Of a stretch of DNA of 64,000 bases, positions 34,676-44,344 are shown piece by piece. A program made the translations under genes and the position numbers. Source of the DNA: Chloracidobacterium thermophilum B (lineage in GTDB: Bacteria > Acidobacteriota > Blastocatellia > Chloracidobacteriales > Chloracidobacteriaceae); the NCBI RefSeq assembly GCF_000226295.1, contig NC_016024.1, positions 231,501 through 295,500 of the forward strand, read 5' to 3'. Position 1 is the stretch's first letter; each line of letters begins with the position of its first letter. Under the pieces are notes generated by a model, which saw only the letters and a program-made list of their open reading frames with translations, did not search any database and was not told the DNA's origin.

Positions 34676-35464
34676 TCAACCGGCCCGCCGCTGCCGGGCA
34701 ATGGTCTGGAAATAATCCGAACACGGCTCACCGGCAAGCTCCACGGCGCGCAGGTCCACGTCCAGCAGGTCAGTCCCGGTGACAACCCTGCCCACCGGGA
34801 CGGCCGTTCCTTCATCCGGTTGCCAGTCCCGGCTGATGAACTTGTGGGTCAGGTCCACGACGGCCCCCTCAAACCGTACGCCAAGGGTGAAATAGACATC
34901 CACCAGGATGCGCTGCACGTCCGGCACGTGGAGTTGCCCACGGGCATGGGGGCTGCGGGCGCGATAGACGGCGCGTGGAAAGAGACCGTAGAGATTTTTG
35001 ATGGCGGCGCTGATGAGCGGGCGTCCCTTGAGCGTCGTGCGCTTGAAGCCGGCCACAGATACCCGGCAGTCAGCTTCCTCCAGAAGCGCCGGAGCCTGCA
35101 TCCGGTCAAACCGCTGCGGTTGCCGGAATGTGTTGGAATAGGTCTTGTGCGGCAGCGTATCCGCATCCAGCAGCCGCAGTCCCGGATCGTCCAGTTCAGC
35201 CAGCAGCCGGTTGACGCCCAGCCGGGCCATGACTTCCGCAAACGTGACCCTGGTGCAGACCCCTTCCAGGATGACGATCTCCGCCCGTGGCGCAACGCGC
35301 CGGATACCAAGCAACACTTCCCGCAGCACCGGCAGCCCTACCGTGACCGGAGCCGGTACGGGATAGCCCAGGTTCGGCTTGACGATGACCCGCTGCGCCC
35401 CATGTGCAGCCGGCGGCGGTACGTAGTGAAAGCTCGGACTATCGGCTACGGTGATGTCGGTCAC
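34676..35464 (-). CDS. DUF362 domain-containing protein
   Basis: A 262-residue protein of the DUF362 family. Typical features are RVIVKPNLGYP near residue 25, ILEGVCTRVT, and ISAAIKNLYGLFPRAVYRARSPHARGQL. Members are often fused to ferredoxin domains; this one lacks a cysteine cluster. The biochemical role of the family is not established. First gene of the probable DUF362-Mpg-PPOX unit. The 84 bp upstream contain a short duplicated ctagtcgggggacta. Confidence 0.85.
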   Translation of the reverse strand: MTDITVADSPSFHYVPPPAAHGAQRVIVKPNLGYPVPAPVTVGLPVLREVLLGIRRVAPRAEIVILEGVCTRVTFAEVMARLGVNRLLAELDDPGLRLLDADTLPHKTYSNTFRQPQRFDRMQAPALLEEADCRVSVAGFKRTTLKGRPLISAAIKNLYGLFPRAVYRARSPHARGQLHVPDVQRILVDVYFTLGVRFEGAVVDLTHKFISRDWQPDEGTAVPVGRVVTGTDLLDVDLRAVELAGEPCSDYFQTIARQRRAG

Positions 35465-35548
35465 GAAATGACGTGGGCCACGGCGAAGGCAGGCCGACTA
35501 CAGGCTAGTCGGGGGACTAGTCGGGGGAGCGTGCAGAACAATGGAGGG

Positions 35549-36922
35549 CTATCCGGGATGCCCATTGCCCAGGTCACGCTCGATGGCGGCAGCAACCTGG
35601 GCGGCAAGTGTGCCGATGTCTATGCCGTTGGCTGCTTCCAGCATCACCCGGGCCAGATTTTCCGTGCCGGAGTACCGCAGGAGCAGGCGTCCCCGTCCGG
35701 CAAGCTGGGCCTCGACTTCCCGCACCGTTGCCGCCACCCGTGGCAGGGTCTCGAAGGGGCGTTTTTCACGTACGGGAACGTTGACGAGCGTCTGTGGGAA
35801 GCGGGTCAGTCCGCGCACGGCTTCGCGCAGCGAGCACTGCCGCTCCACGAGCAGGCGCAGGACGTTGAGAGCGGTCAGCAGTCCATCGCCGGCCAGGCTC
35901 TGGCGGGCAAAAATGATATGGCCCGATTGTTCACCGCCCAGCAGCGCGCCATGTTCGAGCATTGCCGCCAGCACGGCCCGGTCGCCAACCGGCGTGCGGA
36001 TGAGGTCAATGCCCCGTTCCCGCAGGGCCAGTTCCAGCCCCATGTTGCTCATGACGGTCGCCACGACACAGCGCGGCGTCAGCTCGCCACGGGCATCGGC
36101 ATCGGTAGCCATGGCATAGAGGATGGCATCGCCGTCCACCACTTCGCCCTGCTCATCCACAAACAGGCAGCGGTCGGCGTCCCCGTCAAAGGCAATGCCA
36201 AGCTGCGCGCCGGCTGCACGGGTCACTTCAGCCACGTGCTGGATGTGAATCGTTCCACATCCGTCGTTGATGTTGCGTCCGTTGGCGGCAGCGCCGGTCA
36301 CAAAGGTTTTGGCGCCGAGCGCCTGGAGCATGATGTTGGCGTAAGGCGCGGCCGCGCCATTGGCGCAGTCAACGGCAATGGACCAGCCGGAAAGATCGAG
36401 GTCCGCGCCAATGTGCTGCGTGAGGAACTCCAGATAACTCAACGCATGGGTTGGGTCTTCCCACAACGAAGCCGGGGCTGAACCGGGCGCTTCAGGCTGC
36501 ACCGGAGCCGGGGACAGGTTTTCAAGGGCGGCTTCAATGGCGGTTTCCAGCGTGTCGTCGGTTTTTTCTCCCGAAGCCAGAAAGAACTTGATGCCGTTGT
36601 CGTGAAATGGATTGTGCGAGGCCGAAATGACAATCCCAGCGTCAAAGCCTTCGGCGCGGGTCAGGTAGGCAATGCCGGGCGTGGGGATGATACCGGCGCA
36701 GCTTACTGTGCCCCCGGCCTGTGCAATCCCCTGGGCAACGGCGGCAGCTATCCACGGACTGGATTCACGGGTGTCACCGCCGATGACCAACCGGGGCGTC
36801 CGTCCGGTACGCGCCGCCAGCACCTGGCTGAGCGTCGCCCCGATGATGGTCAGAGCTTCTGGTTGAAGTGGGAACTCGCCGGCGCGGCCGCGTATCCCAT
36901 CGGTACCAAAAAAGCGTCCCAT
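35549..36922 (-). CDS. glmM: Phosphoglucosamine mutase
   Basis: Interconverts glucosamine-6-phosphate and glucosamine-1-phosphate for peptidoglycan and lipopolysaccharide precursors. 457 residues, typical length. It starts MGRFFGTDGIRG, the canonical N-terminus; longer readings are unlikely. The phosphoserine is S102 in ISASHNPFHDNG, metal-binding DGDADRC and the sugar-binding GEQSGHI are intact, and the C-terminal phosphate-binding RYSGTENLARVM is present. It is divergent from glmU, which catalyses the next two steps. Confidence 0.97.
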   Translation of the reverse strand: MGRFFGTDGIRGRAGEFPLQPEALTIIGATLSQVLAARTGRTPRLVIGGDTRESSPWIAAAVAQGIAQAGGTVSCAGIIPTPGIAYLTRAEGFDAGIVISASHNPFHDNGIKFFLASGEKTDDTLETAIEAALENLSPAPVQPEAPGSAPASLWEDPTHALSYLEFLTQHIGADLDLSGWSIAVDCANGAAAPYANIMLQALGAKTFVTGAAANGRNINDGCGTIHIQHVAEVTRAAGAQLGIAFDGDADRCLFVDEQGEVVDGDAILYAMATDADARGELTPRCVVATVMSNMGLELALRERGIDLIRTPVGDRAVLAAMLEHGALLGGEQSGHIIFARQSLAGDGLLTALNVLRLLVERQCSLREAVRGLTRFPQTLVNVPVREKRPFETLPRVAATVREVEAQLAGRGRLLLRYSGTENLARVMLEAANGIDIGTLAAQVAAAIERDLGNGHPG

Positions 36923-37054
36923 GACAGTGAACTTCGCTGTGGCTGAATTTCGAGCCGCCGGACGCCAGACCACCATAGCGCCGGACTCTTTCTGGAATTT
37001 ATAGTCTGGCGGCGGCATCCGCACCAGCCAAGATTGTGTTGAGGAGCTATCCGT

Positions 37055-38437
37055 TTGTCTATTCCAGTTACCGTTGTCATATTGGCGGCTGGCGAAGGGA
37101 CGCGCATGAAGTCACGCCTGCCGAAAGTGCTGCACCCTGTCGCCGGCGATACGCTGCTGGGGCATGTTGCCCGGAGCGCGGCGGCACTGGATCCGAAGCA
37201 GGTCGTGGTCGTGGTCGGCCACGGGGCAGAAGCCGTACACGAGGCTTTTGCCGCCCGTTGGAAGGCGTTGGCCCCGCATATCCCGTTTTCAGTCGTCGTC
37301 CAGGCCGAGCGGCGTGGCACAGCCCATGCCCTGCGGGTGACGGAGGAAGCTCTGTCGGCCGTCACGGGCACGCTGCTGGTGCTTTCCGGTGATGTGCCGC
37401 TGCTGCGGCCGGCAACACTCCGCCATCTGCTGGCCGTCCATGCCGCAACCGGGGCGGCGGCAACCGTCCTTTCCACCAACCTGACGACACCGACCGGCTA
37501 CGGCCGCATCCAGCGCACATCCGACGGAGGCTTTGACCGGATCATCGAGGAACGCGACGCCACACCGGCCGAAAAAGCCATCACCGAAATCAACACCGGG
37601 GTCTATACCTTCCAGCTCGACGGCCTGTTTGACGTGCTGGCCTGCATCTCCAACGACAACGCCCAGGGGGAATACTACCTGCCCGATGCCCTGCGGCTGC
37701 TGCGCCAGGATGGGCGGCGCGTCGAGGTGCTGCTGCACCCCGAAGCCGAGGAGGTCTGCGGCGTCAACACCCGCGCCGAACTGGCGGCGGCAGGAGCGAT
37801 CCTGCGCCGTCGCAAGGTGGCCGAACTGATGGCCGCCGGGGTGACGTTTCTCGACCCGGCAACAGCGTACGTCGAAGTGGAGGTCGAGATTGGGATGGAC
37901 ACCGTGGTGTATCCCAACGTGCACCTCGAAGGTCAGACCGTCATTGGCGAAGATTGCCGGATTCACACGGGCGCACGGCTCGTCAATGCCTGCTTGGGGA
38001 ACAGTGTGACCGTACGCGACTACTCGCTGGTCTTTGACAGCCGCCTCGATGACCGGACGACGGTCGGGCCCTTTGCCCACCTGCGCCTGAACGCCCACGT
38101 GCAGGAAGGCGCTGTGGTGGGGAACTTCGTGGAGGTCAAGCAGTCGTCGCTGGGTCCCGGAACAAAAGCCATGCACCTGAGCTATCTCGGTGACGCCACG
38201 CTTGGGGCTGGGGTCAATGTGGGCGCCGGCACGATCACCTGCAACTACGATGGCAGACAGAAGCACCGCACCATTGTCGAGGACGGCGTCAAAATCGGCA
38301 GCGACACCATGCTGGTCGCGCCAGTGCGGGTGGGCGCGGGAGCCGTGACGGGGGCCGGGGCCGTCGTGACCGAGGATGTGCCGCCTGCCACGCTCGTGGT
38401 CGGCGTGCCGGCCAAGGTCAAAAAAGTTTTGTCCTGA
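37055..38437 (+). CDS. glmU: Bifunctional UDP-GlcNAc pyrophosphorylase/GlcN-1-P acetyltransferase
   Basis: Makes UDP-N-acetylglucosamine by acetylating glucosamine-1-phosphate and then uridylating it. 460 residues. The N-terminal uridylyltransferase has LAAGEGTRMKSRLPKVLH; GDVPLL binds metal. The C-terminal half is a left-handed beta-helix of hexapeptide repeats with acetyltransferase motifs (FVEVKQSSLGPGTKAMHLSYLGD, NVGAGTITCNYDG). Start is a TTG with gaggag 9 bases upstream. It is divergent from glmM across 132 bp, a shared control region for the same pathway. Confidence 0.97.
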   Translation: MSIPVTVVILAAGEGTRMKSRLPKVLHPVAGDTLLGHVARSAAALDPKQVVVVVGHGAEAVHEAFAARWKALAPHIPFSVVVQAERRGTAHALRVTEEALSAVTGTLLVLSGDVPLLRPATLRHLLAVHAATGAAATVLSTNLTTPTGYGRIQRTSDGGFDRIIEERDATPAEKAITEINTGVYTFQLDGLFDVLACISNDNAQGEYYLPDALRLLRQDGRRVEVLLHPEAEEVCGVNTRAELAAAGAILRRRKVAELMAAGVTFLDPATAYVEVEVEIGMDTVVYPNVHLEGQTVIGEDCRIHTGARLVNACLGNSVTVRDYSLVFDSRLDDRTTVGPFAHLRLNAHVQEGAVVGNFVEVKQSSLGPGTKAMHLSYLGDATLGAGVNVGAGTITCNYDGRQKHRTIVEDGVKIGSDTMLVAPVRVGAGAVTGAGAVVTEDVPPATLVVGVPAKVKKVLS

Positions 38438-38489
38438 GCGCCTGTCCGAAACACGGCGTTAACGCGCCTGCTCCAAGCTTCCCTTACGT

Positions 38490-38518
38490 TTGACATTGCT
38501 ATTTTCAGGCTTTGTTTT
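38490..38518 (+). promoter_or_regulatory. Candidate promoter of the phosphate transporter gene
   Basis: A perfect -35 box TTGACA (38490-38495) followed after 17 bases by TGTTTT, a poor -10 box. Located 18 bases before the transporter's start codon. Confidence 0.35.
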
Positions 38519-38535
38519 GAGGGAATCCGGTTCGT

Positions 38536-39936
38536 ATGGATGCATTATTTGGCGAGGCGCTTCCGCCGACGACCCTCGTGCTGCTCCTCGTGTCGCTTGC
38601 CGTCGCTTTTGGTTTCGAGTTCGTTAACGGTTTTCACGACACAGCCAATGCCGTAGCCACCGTGATCTACACGAAGTCGCTGCGTCCCTGGACGGCTGTG
38701 GTCTGGTCCGGGATTTGCAACTTCTGCGGCGTGTTTTTCGGCGGGATTGCCGTGGCCATGGGCATCGTCTATCTGCTGCCCGTCGAGCTGCTCATTTCAA
38801 AGAGCACCAGCGCCGGGCTGGCCATGGCGCTCGCCCTGCTGCTGGGAGCCATTATCTGGAATCTGGGCACGTGGTACTTCGGGCTGCCGGCTTCCAGTTC
38901 GCACACGCTGATTGGTGCGATTGTCGGCGTCGGTCTTGCCAATTCGCTTCTGCCCGGTCATCGCTTTGGTGATGGGGTCAACTGGGGCAAGGTCTCGGAA
39001 ACCGGGCTGTCGTTGCTGATCTCACCGCTCATCGGTTTTTCGCTGGCGGCCCTGCTCGTCCTGCTGTCAAGGTGGCTGATTCCCGACAAGCGGTTGTACG
39101 AAAAGCCGGATGAGCACAATCCGCCGCCGCTGTGGATTCGCGCCATTCTCATCCTGACCTGCACCGGCGTGAGTTTCGCCCACGGCTCCAACGACGGCCA
39201 GAAGGGCATCGGGCTGGTGATGCTCATTCTCACGGGGATTGTCCCGGCTTCGTTTGCGCTGGATATGTCCTTCAACGCCCAGCAGATGGAAAGCGCCCGG
39301 CAGGCGCTCGTGCGCATGGATGGCGTTGCATCCCGGCTGGCCCCGTCCGAGGCTGAGGCACTTCAGTCGGCTGTCGCGCGGGTGCGGGGGGCGCTTGATG
39401 GTCACACCACGCTGGGGGAGATTCCGCGTGAGCAACGCAAAGACCTGCGCTCGGACATCATCAAGCTCGATGCCACAGTGAAGAAAGTCCTCAAGGCGGA
39501 GCCAGCCGCCCTTTCTGCGGCTGAAGCCGGCACCCTCAAGCAGGATGCCGCCCTGCTCAAGTCACTCACCGACTATGCTCCCCTGTGGGTCAAAATCGCC
39601 ATTGCCCTTTCGCTGGGCATTGGGACGATGGTCGGCTGGAAGCGCATCGTCATCACCATTGGCGAAAAAATCGGCAAAGAGCATCTGACGTACGCACAGG
39701 GAGCCTCGGCTGAGCTGGTGGCGATGTCCAGCATCGGGATGGCGTCCTACCTGGGGTTGCCGGTGAGTACAACGCACGTGTTGTCGTCAGGTGTCGCCGG
39801 CACGATGGTGGCCAAGGGGTCGGGCCTTCAGGCGGCCACCGTCATCAAGATTGCCTCGGCCTGGGTGCTGACCCTTCCGGCCGCCATCGGGCTGGCCGGC
39901 GGACTGTTTCTGTTGTTCCACTGGCTGTTCGTCTAG
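38536..39936 (+). CDS. Inorganic phosphate transporter, PiT family
   Basis: A 466-residue polytopic inner-membrane protein. The duplicated PiT signatures are GFEFVNGFHDTANAVATVIYT near the N-terminus and GVSFAHGSNDGQKGIG in the middle; a second set ASYLGLPVSTTHVLSSGVAG mirrors GLPASSSHTLIGAIVG. A cytoplasmic helical loop (about 235-340) joins the halves. It takes up phosphate, probably with protons or cations. No phoU-like gene (often paired with PiT) is adjacent. Its stop codon overlaps that of the convergent esterase gene. Confidence 0.93.
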   Translation: MDALFGEALPPTTLVLLLVSLAVAFGFEFVNGFHDTANAVATVIYTKSLRPWTAVVWSGICNFCGVFFGGIAVAMGIVYLLPVELLISKSTSAGLAMALALLLGAIIWNLGTWYFGLPASSSHTLIGAIVGVGLANSLLPGHRFGDGVNWGKVSETGLSLLISPLIGFSLAALLVLLSRWLIPDKRLYEKPDEHNPPPLWIRAILILTCTGVSFAHGSNDGQKGIGLVMLILTGIVPASFALDMSFNAQQMESARQALVRMDGVASRLAPSEAEALQSAVARVRGALDGHTTLGEIPREQRKDLRSDIIKLDATVKKVLKAEPAALSAAEAGTLKQDAALLKSLTDYAPLWVKIAIALSLGIGTMVGWKRIVITIGEKIGKEHLTYAQGASAELVAMSSIGMASYLGLPVSTTHVLSSGVAGTMVAKGSGLQAATVIKIASAWVLTLPAAIGLAGGLFLLFHWLFV

Positions 39937-41759
39937 GGCTTTTGGGCGGCTTTGGGCCTGAACACCCAGCCGCCCTGCTGCATCGTCCAGCCGGGCGGTG
40001 CCGTAGCCTTGAGGCGCTCCATAATCTTGGGGACGTACATCTCGTTGTAGCGCAGCCGCGACAGGGCATTCGGGCGCGTGGGGTCGCCGTTCCAGCAGTG
40101 CTCGGCGCGGTCGCCGTAGCGTATTTCGCCCCCGTAAGGCGGGTCGGTCGTGGCGGCCAGGAACTCCTCGACGAGATAGACGGCATTGTTGAGGTAGTAG
40201 TTATCCATGTCCCCGCAGTAGATGTGGATTTTCCCCTGGAGCTTGGGCCCCAGCGTCTTCCAGTTGCGCCGCAGGATGTCGCCCAGGTCGTAGTGTTCCC
40301 GCCAGTACGCCGCTACGGACTTGTCAATGACGCCCGTGCGTTTGTCCCAGATGGGCTTGGGATAGCCGTCGGGCCCGACAGGTGAGTACACCGCCTGCCA
40401 GATGTCCCACTGCCCGCCGGAGCGGCCGTTGGAGCCGAGCGCCAGCTCCAGTTGGTTCATCTGCTGGACGGTCGCCTGAAGGTGGCCGAGGTAATCGCGC
40501 TTGCCCGGACGCGGGACGGTCTTCCACGGCCCACCGAAAACGTAGGCGTTGTCGTCCGCATAGATGTTGACCGTGGTGTAGGCGCGAAAATCAATCGGGT
40601 CGGGACAGGCGGCAAAACAGCCGTTGAAATCGTCCGGGTAAAAGATTTGCGCGGCCAGCGCTTCCCAGCCGCCGGTTGAGCCACCATAGGTGAAGCGCGC
40701 CCATCCCTGCCCGATGCAGCGGAAGCGGCGTTCGATTTCGGGAATCAGCTCGCGCATGATGGCGTCGCCGTAGGGGCCGACGTTGGCCGAGTTGACCGCG
40801 TAGGAGTCGTCGTAATACGGGTTGGCGTGCTGGATTTCGACAATGACCAGCCGTGGGAAGTCGGGACTCGTCCAGGTTTTGTAAAAGTCGTAGGCCGCCT
40901 GCTGCTGAATCCGGTTGTAGCCCGTCAGTTTGAAACGCTTGCTGTAATCCGGCTTGAGGTCGGGGTCGGGCGGTGTTTCCCGAAAGCCATCGAAGGTGTA
41001 GGGAAAATGCCCGTGGAACACGCAGAGCGGATAACGCAGGTCGGGATGTTCATCAAAGCCTTCGGGCAGAAGGACACATGCGCCGAGTTCCATGGGGCGT
41101 CCCCAGAACTTCGACAGCAACTCACTGCGGATTTTGAAGTGTTTGATGTACTTCGTGTCCGGCGGGGGCGGAATGGGCGGGATTTCCTGATCGAGGGACA
41201 GTTCCACCGTGCCGCCGCGCTGCGGGTTGAGCGTGATTTGCCGTGGCGTGCTGTAGGTGTTGCCCGGCGCGCGGTTCCACTGCTGCCCTTCGCCCCGGTC
41301 CATCGGCAGTTTGACGACGTGCCCATCGCTGCGTCGGAACGTCTCGTAGCGGTGGAACAGCACCTGCACGAAGTAGTCGCCGGGCGGGAGGTCGGCCAGG
41401 CGGAGCACCGGATAACCGTCAGCCTGGGGGTCGAAGGTCACCACCTGTCCGGGCTGGACGCCGTTGACATCCATGCCGAAAACCTGCTGCGTGTCGAGGT
41501 CTTCGCTGATTTGAAAGCGGGGTTCGGCGCTGGGGTCTTTCGAGATGAGCAACAGCAGCCGCCCGTCGCTTGGGGCGCTGAAGCGCGTCTTGGGAAACAG
41601 CACCCGGATGTTCAGCGAGGCGTTGGCCGCCGCCTGTCGGGCCGGGCCGAAAGCGCCCAGACCGCCCCACAGTAACAGAACACCGGCAACCAGCAGCCAT
41701 CTGACCCGATGTGCCGGCGACATCCGGGCTGACTGAAGCAGGAACAGAGGTTTCGGCAT
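39933..41759 (-). CDS. Secreted alpha/beta-hydrolase (esterase-like)
   Basis: A 608-residue protein with an N-terminal signal/anchor (RWLLVAGVLLLWGGLGAF, about 20-38). Residues 45-190 are a beta-rich domain. The remaining part is an esterase-D-like alpha/beta-hydrolase with nucleophile elbow YGGSTGGWEALAAQ. The sequence before it (CVLLPEGFDEHPDLRYPLCVFHGHF) matches the entry of the family fold, and AEHCWNG near the C-terminus is a likely catalytic His. Probably periplasmic or extracellular; substrate unknown. It lies immediately after the homocysteine methyltransferase/MTHFR gene (stop-start gap 3 bp), suggesting co-transcription without an obvious functional tie. Confidence 0.85.
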   Translation of the reverse strand: MPKPLFLLQSARMSPAHRVRWLLVAGVLLLWGGLGAFGPARQAAANASLNIRVLFPKTRFSAPSDGRLLLLISKDPSAEPRFQISEDLDTQQVFGMDVNGVQPGQVVTFDPQADGYPVLRLADLPPGDYFVQVLFHRYETFRRSDGHVVKLPMDRGEGQQWNRAPGNTYSTPRQITLNPQRGGTVELSLDQEIPPIPPPPDTKYIKHFKIRSELLSKFWGRPMELGACVLLPEGFDEHPDLRYPLCVFHGHFPYTFDGFRETPPDPDLKPDYSKRFKLTGYNRIQQQAAYDFYKTWTSPDFPRLVIVEIQHANPYYDDSYAVNSANVGPYGDAIMRELIPEIERRFRCIGQGWARFTYGGSTGGWEALAAQIFYPDDFNGCFAACPDPIDFRAYTTVNIYADDNAYVFGGPWKTVPRPGKRDYLGHLQATVQQMNQLELALGSNGRSGGQWDIWQAVYSPVGPDGYPKPIWDKRTGVIDKSVAAYWREHYDLGDILRRNWKTLGPKLQGKIHIYCGDMDNYYLNNAVYLVEEFLAATTDPPYGGEIRYGDRAEHCWNGDPTRPNALSRLRYNEMYVPKIMERLKATAPPGWTMQQGGWVFRPKAAQKP

Positions 41760-41762
41760 GGT

Positions 41763-43625
41763 TTATCCAACGGTTTCCCGAAGCACTTCAAAGACTTCCA
41801 GTGCGTAGGCGACGCGCCCGAACGGTGCGCTCACCTGTACGCCCTGTACGAGATCGCGCACTTCAGACAACATTTCACGGGCAATGGCCAGCCCTTCCTG
41901 CTGTCCGGCTTCCGGCGAGGTATTGGCCCGGCGCATGCGTTCAAGAATCTCCGGCGCCACGACGACGCCGGGGACTTCGTTGCTCAGAAATTCCGCATTG
42001 CGGTAGCTCGTCAGGGGCCAAATCCCGGCTATGATGGGAATGCGGCAGTGTTCGATGCGCTTGAGAAAGGCGCGGAACATGCCGATGTCAAAGATGGGCT
42101 GGGTGATGGCGAACTCCGCGCCGGCCTCGACCTTGTACTCAAACCGCCGGATTTCGTAGTCCAGGTCAACGGCGCAGGGATTGACACCGACGCCGATGAA
42201 ATACGAGGTCGGCTGACCGATGGCATTGCCGCCCAGATCGAGACCCAGGTTGAGCCGCTTGACCATGTTGGTCAGACCGATGGAGTCAATGTCGAAGACG
42301 GCTGTGGCGTCCGGGTACGGCCCCATCTTCGGCGGATCGCCCGTGATGAGGAGGATGTTCCGCAAGCCGAGGGCTGCTGCCCCCAGCAGGTCGGAGGTCA
42401 TCCCCAGCAGATTCCGGTCCCGGCAGCAGTAGTGCGTGACCGTCTCGATGCCGACCTGCTGCTCGATGATGAGCGAGGTTGCAATGGCACCCATCCGCGA
42501 CTGCGCCCGTGGGCCGTCGGGAACGTTGACGGCATCCACGCCAGCCGCTTTGAGCAGACGCACGCCTTCCAGCATTTTGGTCGGGTCGCAACCACGTGGG
42601 GGGACAATCTCCACGCTGGTGACGAACTCGCCCTGCACGATCTTGCGCGCAAACCGGGACTTTTCCTCCGGCGGCGTGATGCGCACATCCGGGCACTTTG
42701 TCTCCAGAACCTGTATCACCGGCTCGATGCGCTTGGCCGGCGACAGCGCCCGCACGGCCGCCTTGAGGGTCTTGATGTGCTCCGGGGTTGTGCCACAGCA
42801 GCCGCCGATGAACCGTACGCCGGATTGAATAAGTCGGCGGGCGTATTTCGCCATGTATTCCGGCGAGCAGAGATAGATTTTGCGTCCCTGCAGGTCTTGC
42901 GGCAGGCCGGCGTTGGGCTGCGCGGACAGAGGTTTTTCCGTAACGGCCGCCATCCGCTCAATGGCTTCCAGCATGGGCTTGGGCCCTACGCTACAGTTGA
43001 GACCAATGACATCCGCACCCCACTCGTCGAGCCGTTTGGTGAAGATTTCCGGGGCTGTCCCGTAGCCGGTGGCACCGTCTTCCCCCACGGTCATCTGGGC
43101 GACAACCACCATGTCCGCGGACAGTTCCCGGACGGCGGCCAGCGCCTGCCGAATCTCTGTCAGGTCAGTGAAGGTTTCGAGCACGATGAGGTCCACGCCG
43201 CCATCGAGCAGGGCTTCGGCCTGCTCGCGGAAAAAGGCTTTGGCTTCGTCAAACGAGGTCGGCCCCCACGGCTCGATGCGGATGCCCAGCGGCCCGATGG
43301 AACCGGCCACATACACCTGCGGGCCAACGGCCTCGCGGGCCAGTTTGGCCGCCTTGTAGTTGATCTCCTGGACGCGATCCTGAAACCCGTGCATTTCGAG
43401 CTTCGGACGATTCGCACCAAAGGTATTGGTCTGGACAATTTCAGCGCCGGCCTTGACGTATTCACGGTGCACTTCCTGGACGAGCGCCGGATTGGAAAGC
43501 GAAATCTCGTCGTAGCATCGGTTGACATAGACACCTTTGGCGTACAGCAGGGTTCCCATCGCGCCGTCGAAAACGTGGATACCGTCGGCGGCAAGGAGTT
43601 CACGGAACGGTTTGAGGACTTTCAT
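41763..43625 (-). CDS. Bifunctional homocysteine S-methyltransferase/methylenetetrahydrofolate reductase
   Basis: A 620-residue fusion. The N-terminal 300 residues are a zinc-dependent homocysteine methyltransferase with C211 (GLNCSVGP) and C276-C277 (GGCCGT). The C-terminal 300 residues are a MetF-type methylenetetrahydrofolate reductase (FVTSVEIVPPRGCDPTKML, LLLITGDPPKMG-like LLITGDPPK, GAEFAITQPIFD, PIIAGIWPLTS). The fused arrangement is known, for example in YitJ-like proteins. Together the two halves make methyl-THF and pass methyl groups to homocysteine, although the methyl donor of the first half may be S-methylmethionine or methyl-THF. ATG start at 43625. Confidence 0.95.
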   Translation of the reverse strand: MKVLKPFRELLAADGIHVFDGAMGTLLYAKGVYVNRCYDEISLSNPALVQEVHREYVKAGAEIVQTNTFGANRPKLEMHGFQDRVQEINYKAAKLAREAVGPQVYVAGSIGPLGIRIEPWGPTSFDEAKAFFREQAEALLDGGVDLIVLETFTDLTEIRQALAAVRELSADMVVVAQMTVGEDGATGYGTAPEIFTKRLDEWGADVIGLNCSVGPKPMLEAIERMAAVTEKPLSAQPNAGLPQDLQGRKIYLCSPEYMAKYARRLIQSGVRFIGGCCGTTPEHIKTLKAAVRALSPAKRIEPVIQVLETKCPDVRITPPEEKSRFARKIVQGEFVTSVEIVPPRGCDPTKMLEGVRLLKAAGVDAVNVPDGPRAQSRMGAIATSLIIEQQVGIETVTHYCCRDRNLLGMTSDLLGAAALGLRNILLITGDPPKMGPYPDATAVFDIDSIGLTNMVKRLNLGLDLGGNAIGQPTSYFIGVGVNPCAVDLDYEIRRFEYKVEAGAEFAITQPIFDIGMFRAFLKRIEHCRIPIIAGIWPLTSYRNAEFLSNEVPGVVVAPEILERMRRANTSPEAGQQEGLAIAREMLSEVRDLVQGVQVSAPFGRVAYALEVFEVLRETVG

Positions 43626-43831
43626 GGGCAGCAGACCGACAGGGATGTGGGGGTTGGTTCGGGCTGGAAGTCCCGATTGTCAGGGAAGATGGCTTTCCAT
43701 GCAACCTGCCGGCGAACGCCCGCCGGTTCCGGCGACCACCGGGGCTGTCCGCTGATGGGTGCCGGCTTGCTTCCGCCCCTATTGCTTCTGCCTTTGGGCG
43801 CATACTACAGTGGCGGCGGAGAGACAACCCC

Positions 43832-44257
43832 ATGTGTGTGCAGCATTCCGGTCAGCACAAAACAGGTTGGCAGCAGGGCTTCGGGAGTTTTTTCCTGCTC
43901 TGGCTGCTGTTTGACCTGTGTGTGGTGCACCTGCTTTGCCCGCAGTACGCGGCCGGTGAACTTTTCGGGTGCGCTGTGCCGGCGGTTGTCGCTGTGCCCA
44001 CTTCGGGAGACCTGGCGCCGGAAGACGGTGGTGTGCCGCAATTGACGGCGGTTGCCCTCGGCGGCAGCGTGACCGAAAAAGGCGCTGTGGCACATTCCTG
44101 CCTGTGGAACACCCAGTCGGTGGTTGAATCTCCCCCCTTCGTCGTCCCGCCGCTGCACGGTATCCCGCTGGCGGCAGGCGCCCATGGCGACGACCTCCCG
44201 GTGTTCTACGCCCGCCTGTTTCCCGGCGCGATTTTCCACCCACCACGACATTCCTGA
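43832..44257 (+). CDS. Small hypothetical protein with one membrane segment, upstream of metal-efflux genes
   Basis: A 141-residue frame oriented with the efflux operon. It has a hydrophobic segment at about 17-40 (FGSFFLLWLLFDLCVVHLLC) and then a proline-, valine- and histidine-containing tail. Cysteines and histidines (MCVQHSGQHK at the start, several in the tail) could bind metal, though that is speculative. I do not recognise the family. It could encode a small periplasmic partner of the efflux system, as often found before czc/cus operons, or the frame could be spurious: a similar-sized frame exists on the opposite strand. 43626-43831 shows no gene. Confidence 0.45.
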   Translation: MCVQHSGQHKTGWQQGFGSFFLLWLLFDLCVVHLLCPQYAAGELFGCAVPAVVAVPTSGDLAPEDGGVPQLTAVALGGSVTEKGAVAHSCLWNTQSVVESPPFVVPPLHGIPLAAGAHGDDLPVFYARLFPGAIFHPPRHS

Positions 44258-44344
44258 CCCAATGCCTGTTTGACGGCGGCTGGCGCCCGAAGCCGGGCCC
44301 GGCAGTCTGGCTTTCCACAAACAGATGAGGTCAGGAGTTGTGTC

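Noticed and set aside
43805-44320. 171-codon minus-strand frame upstream of the metal-efflux genes
   Set aside because: It has no hydrophobic or conserved features and opposes a plus-strand frame with a membrane segment in the operon direction.
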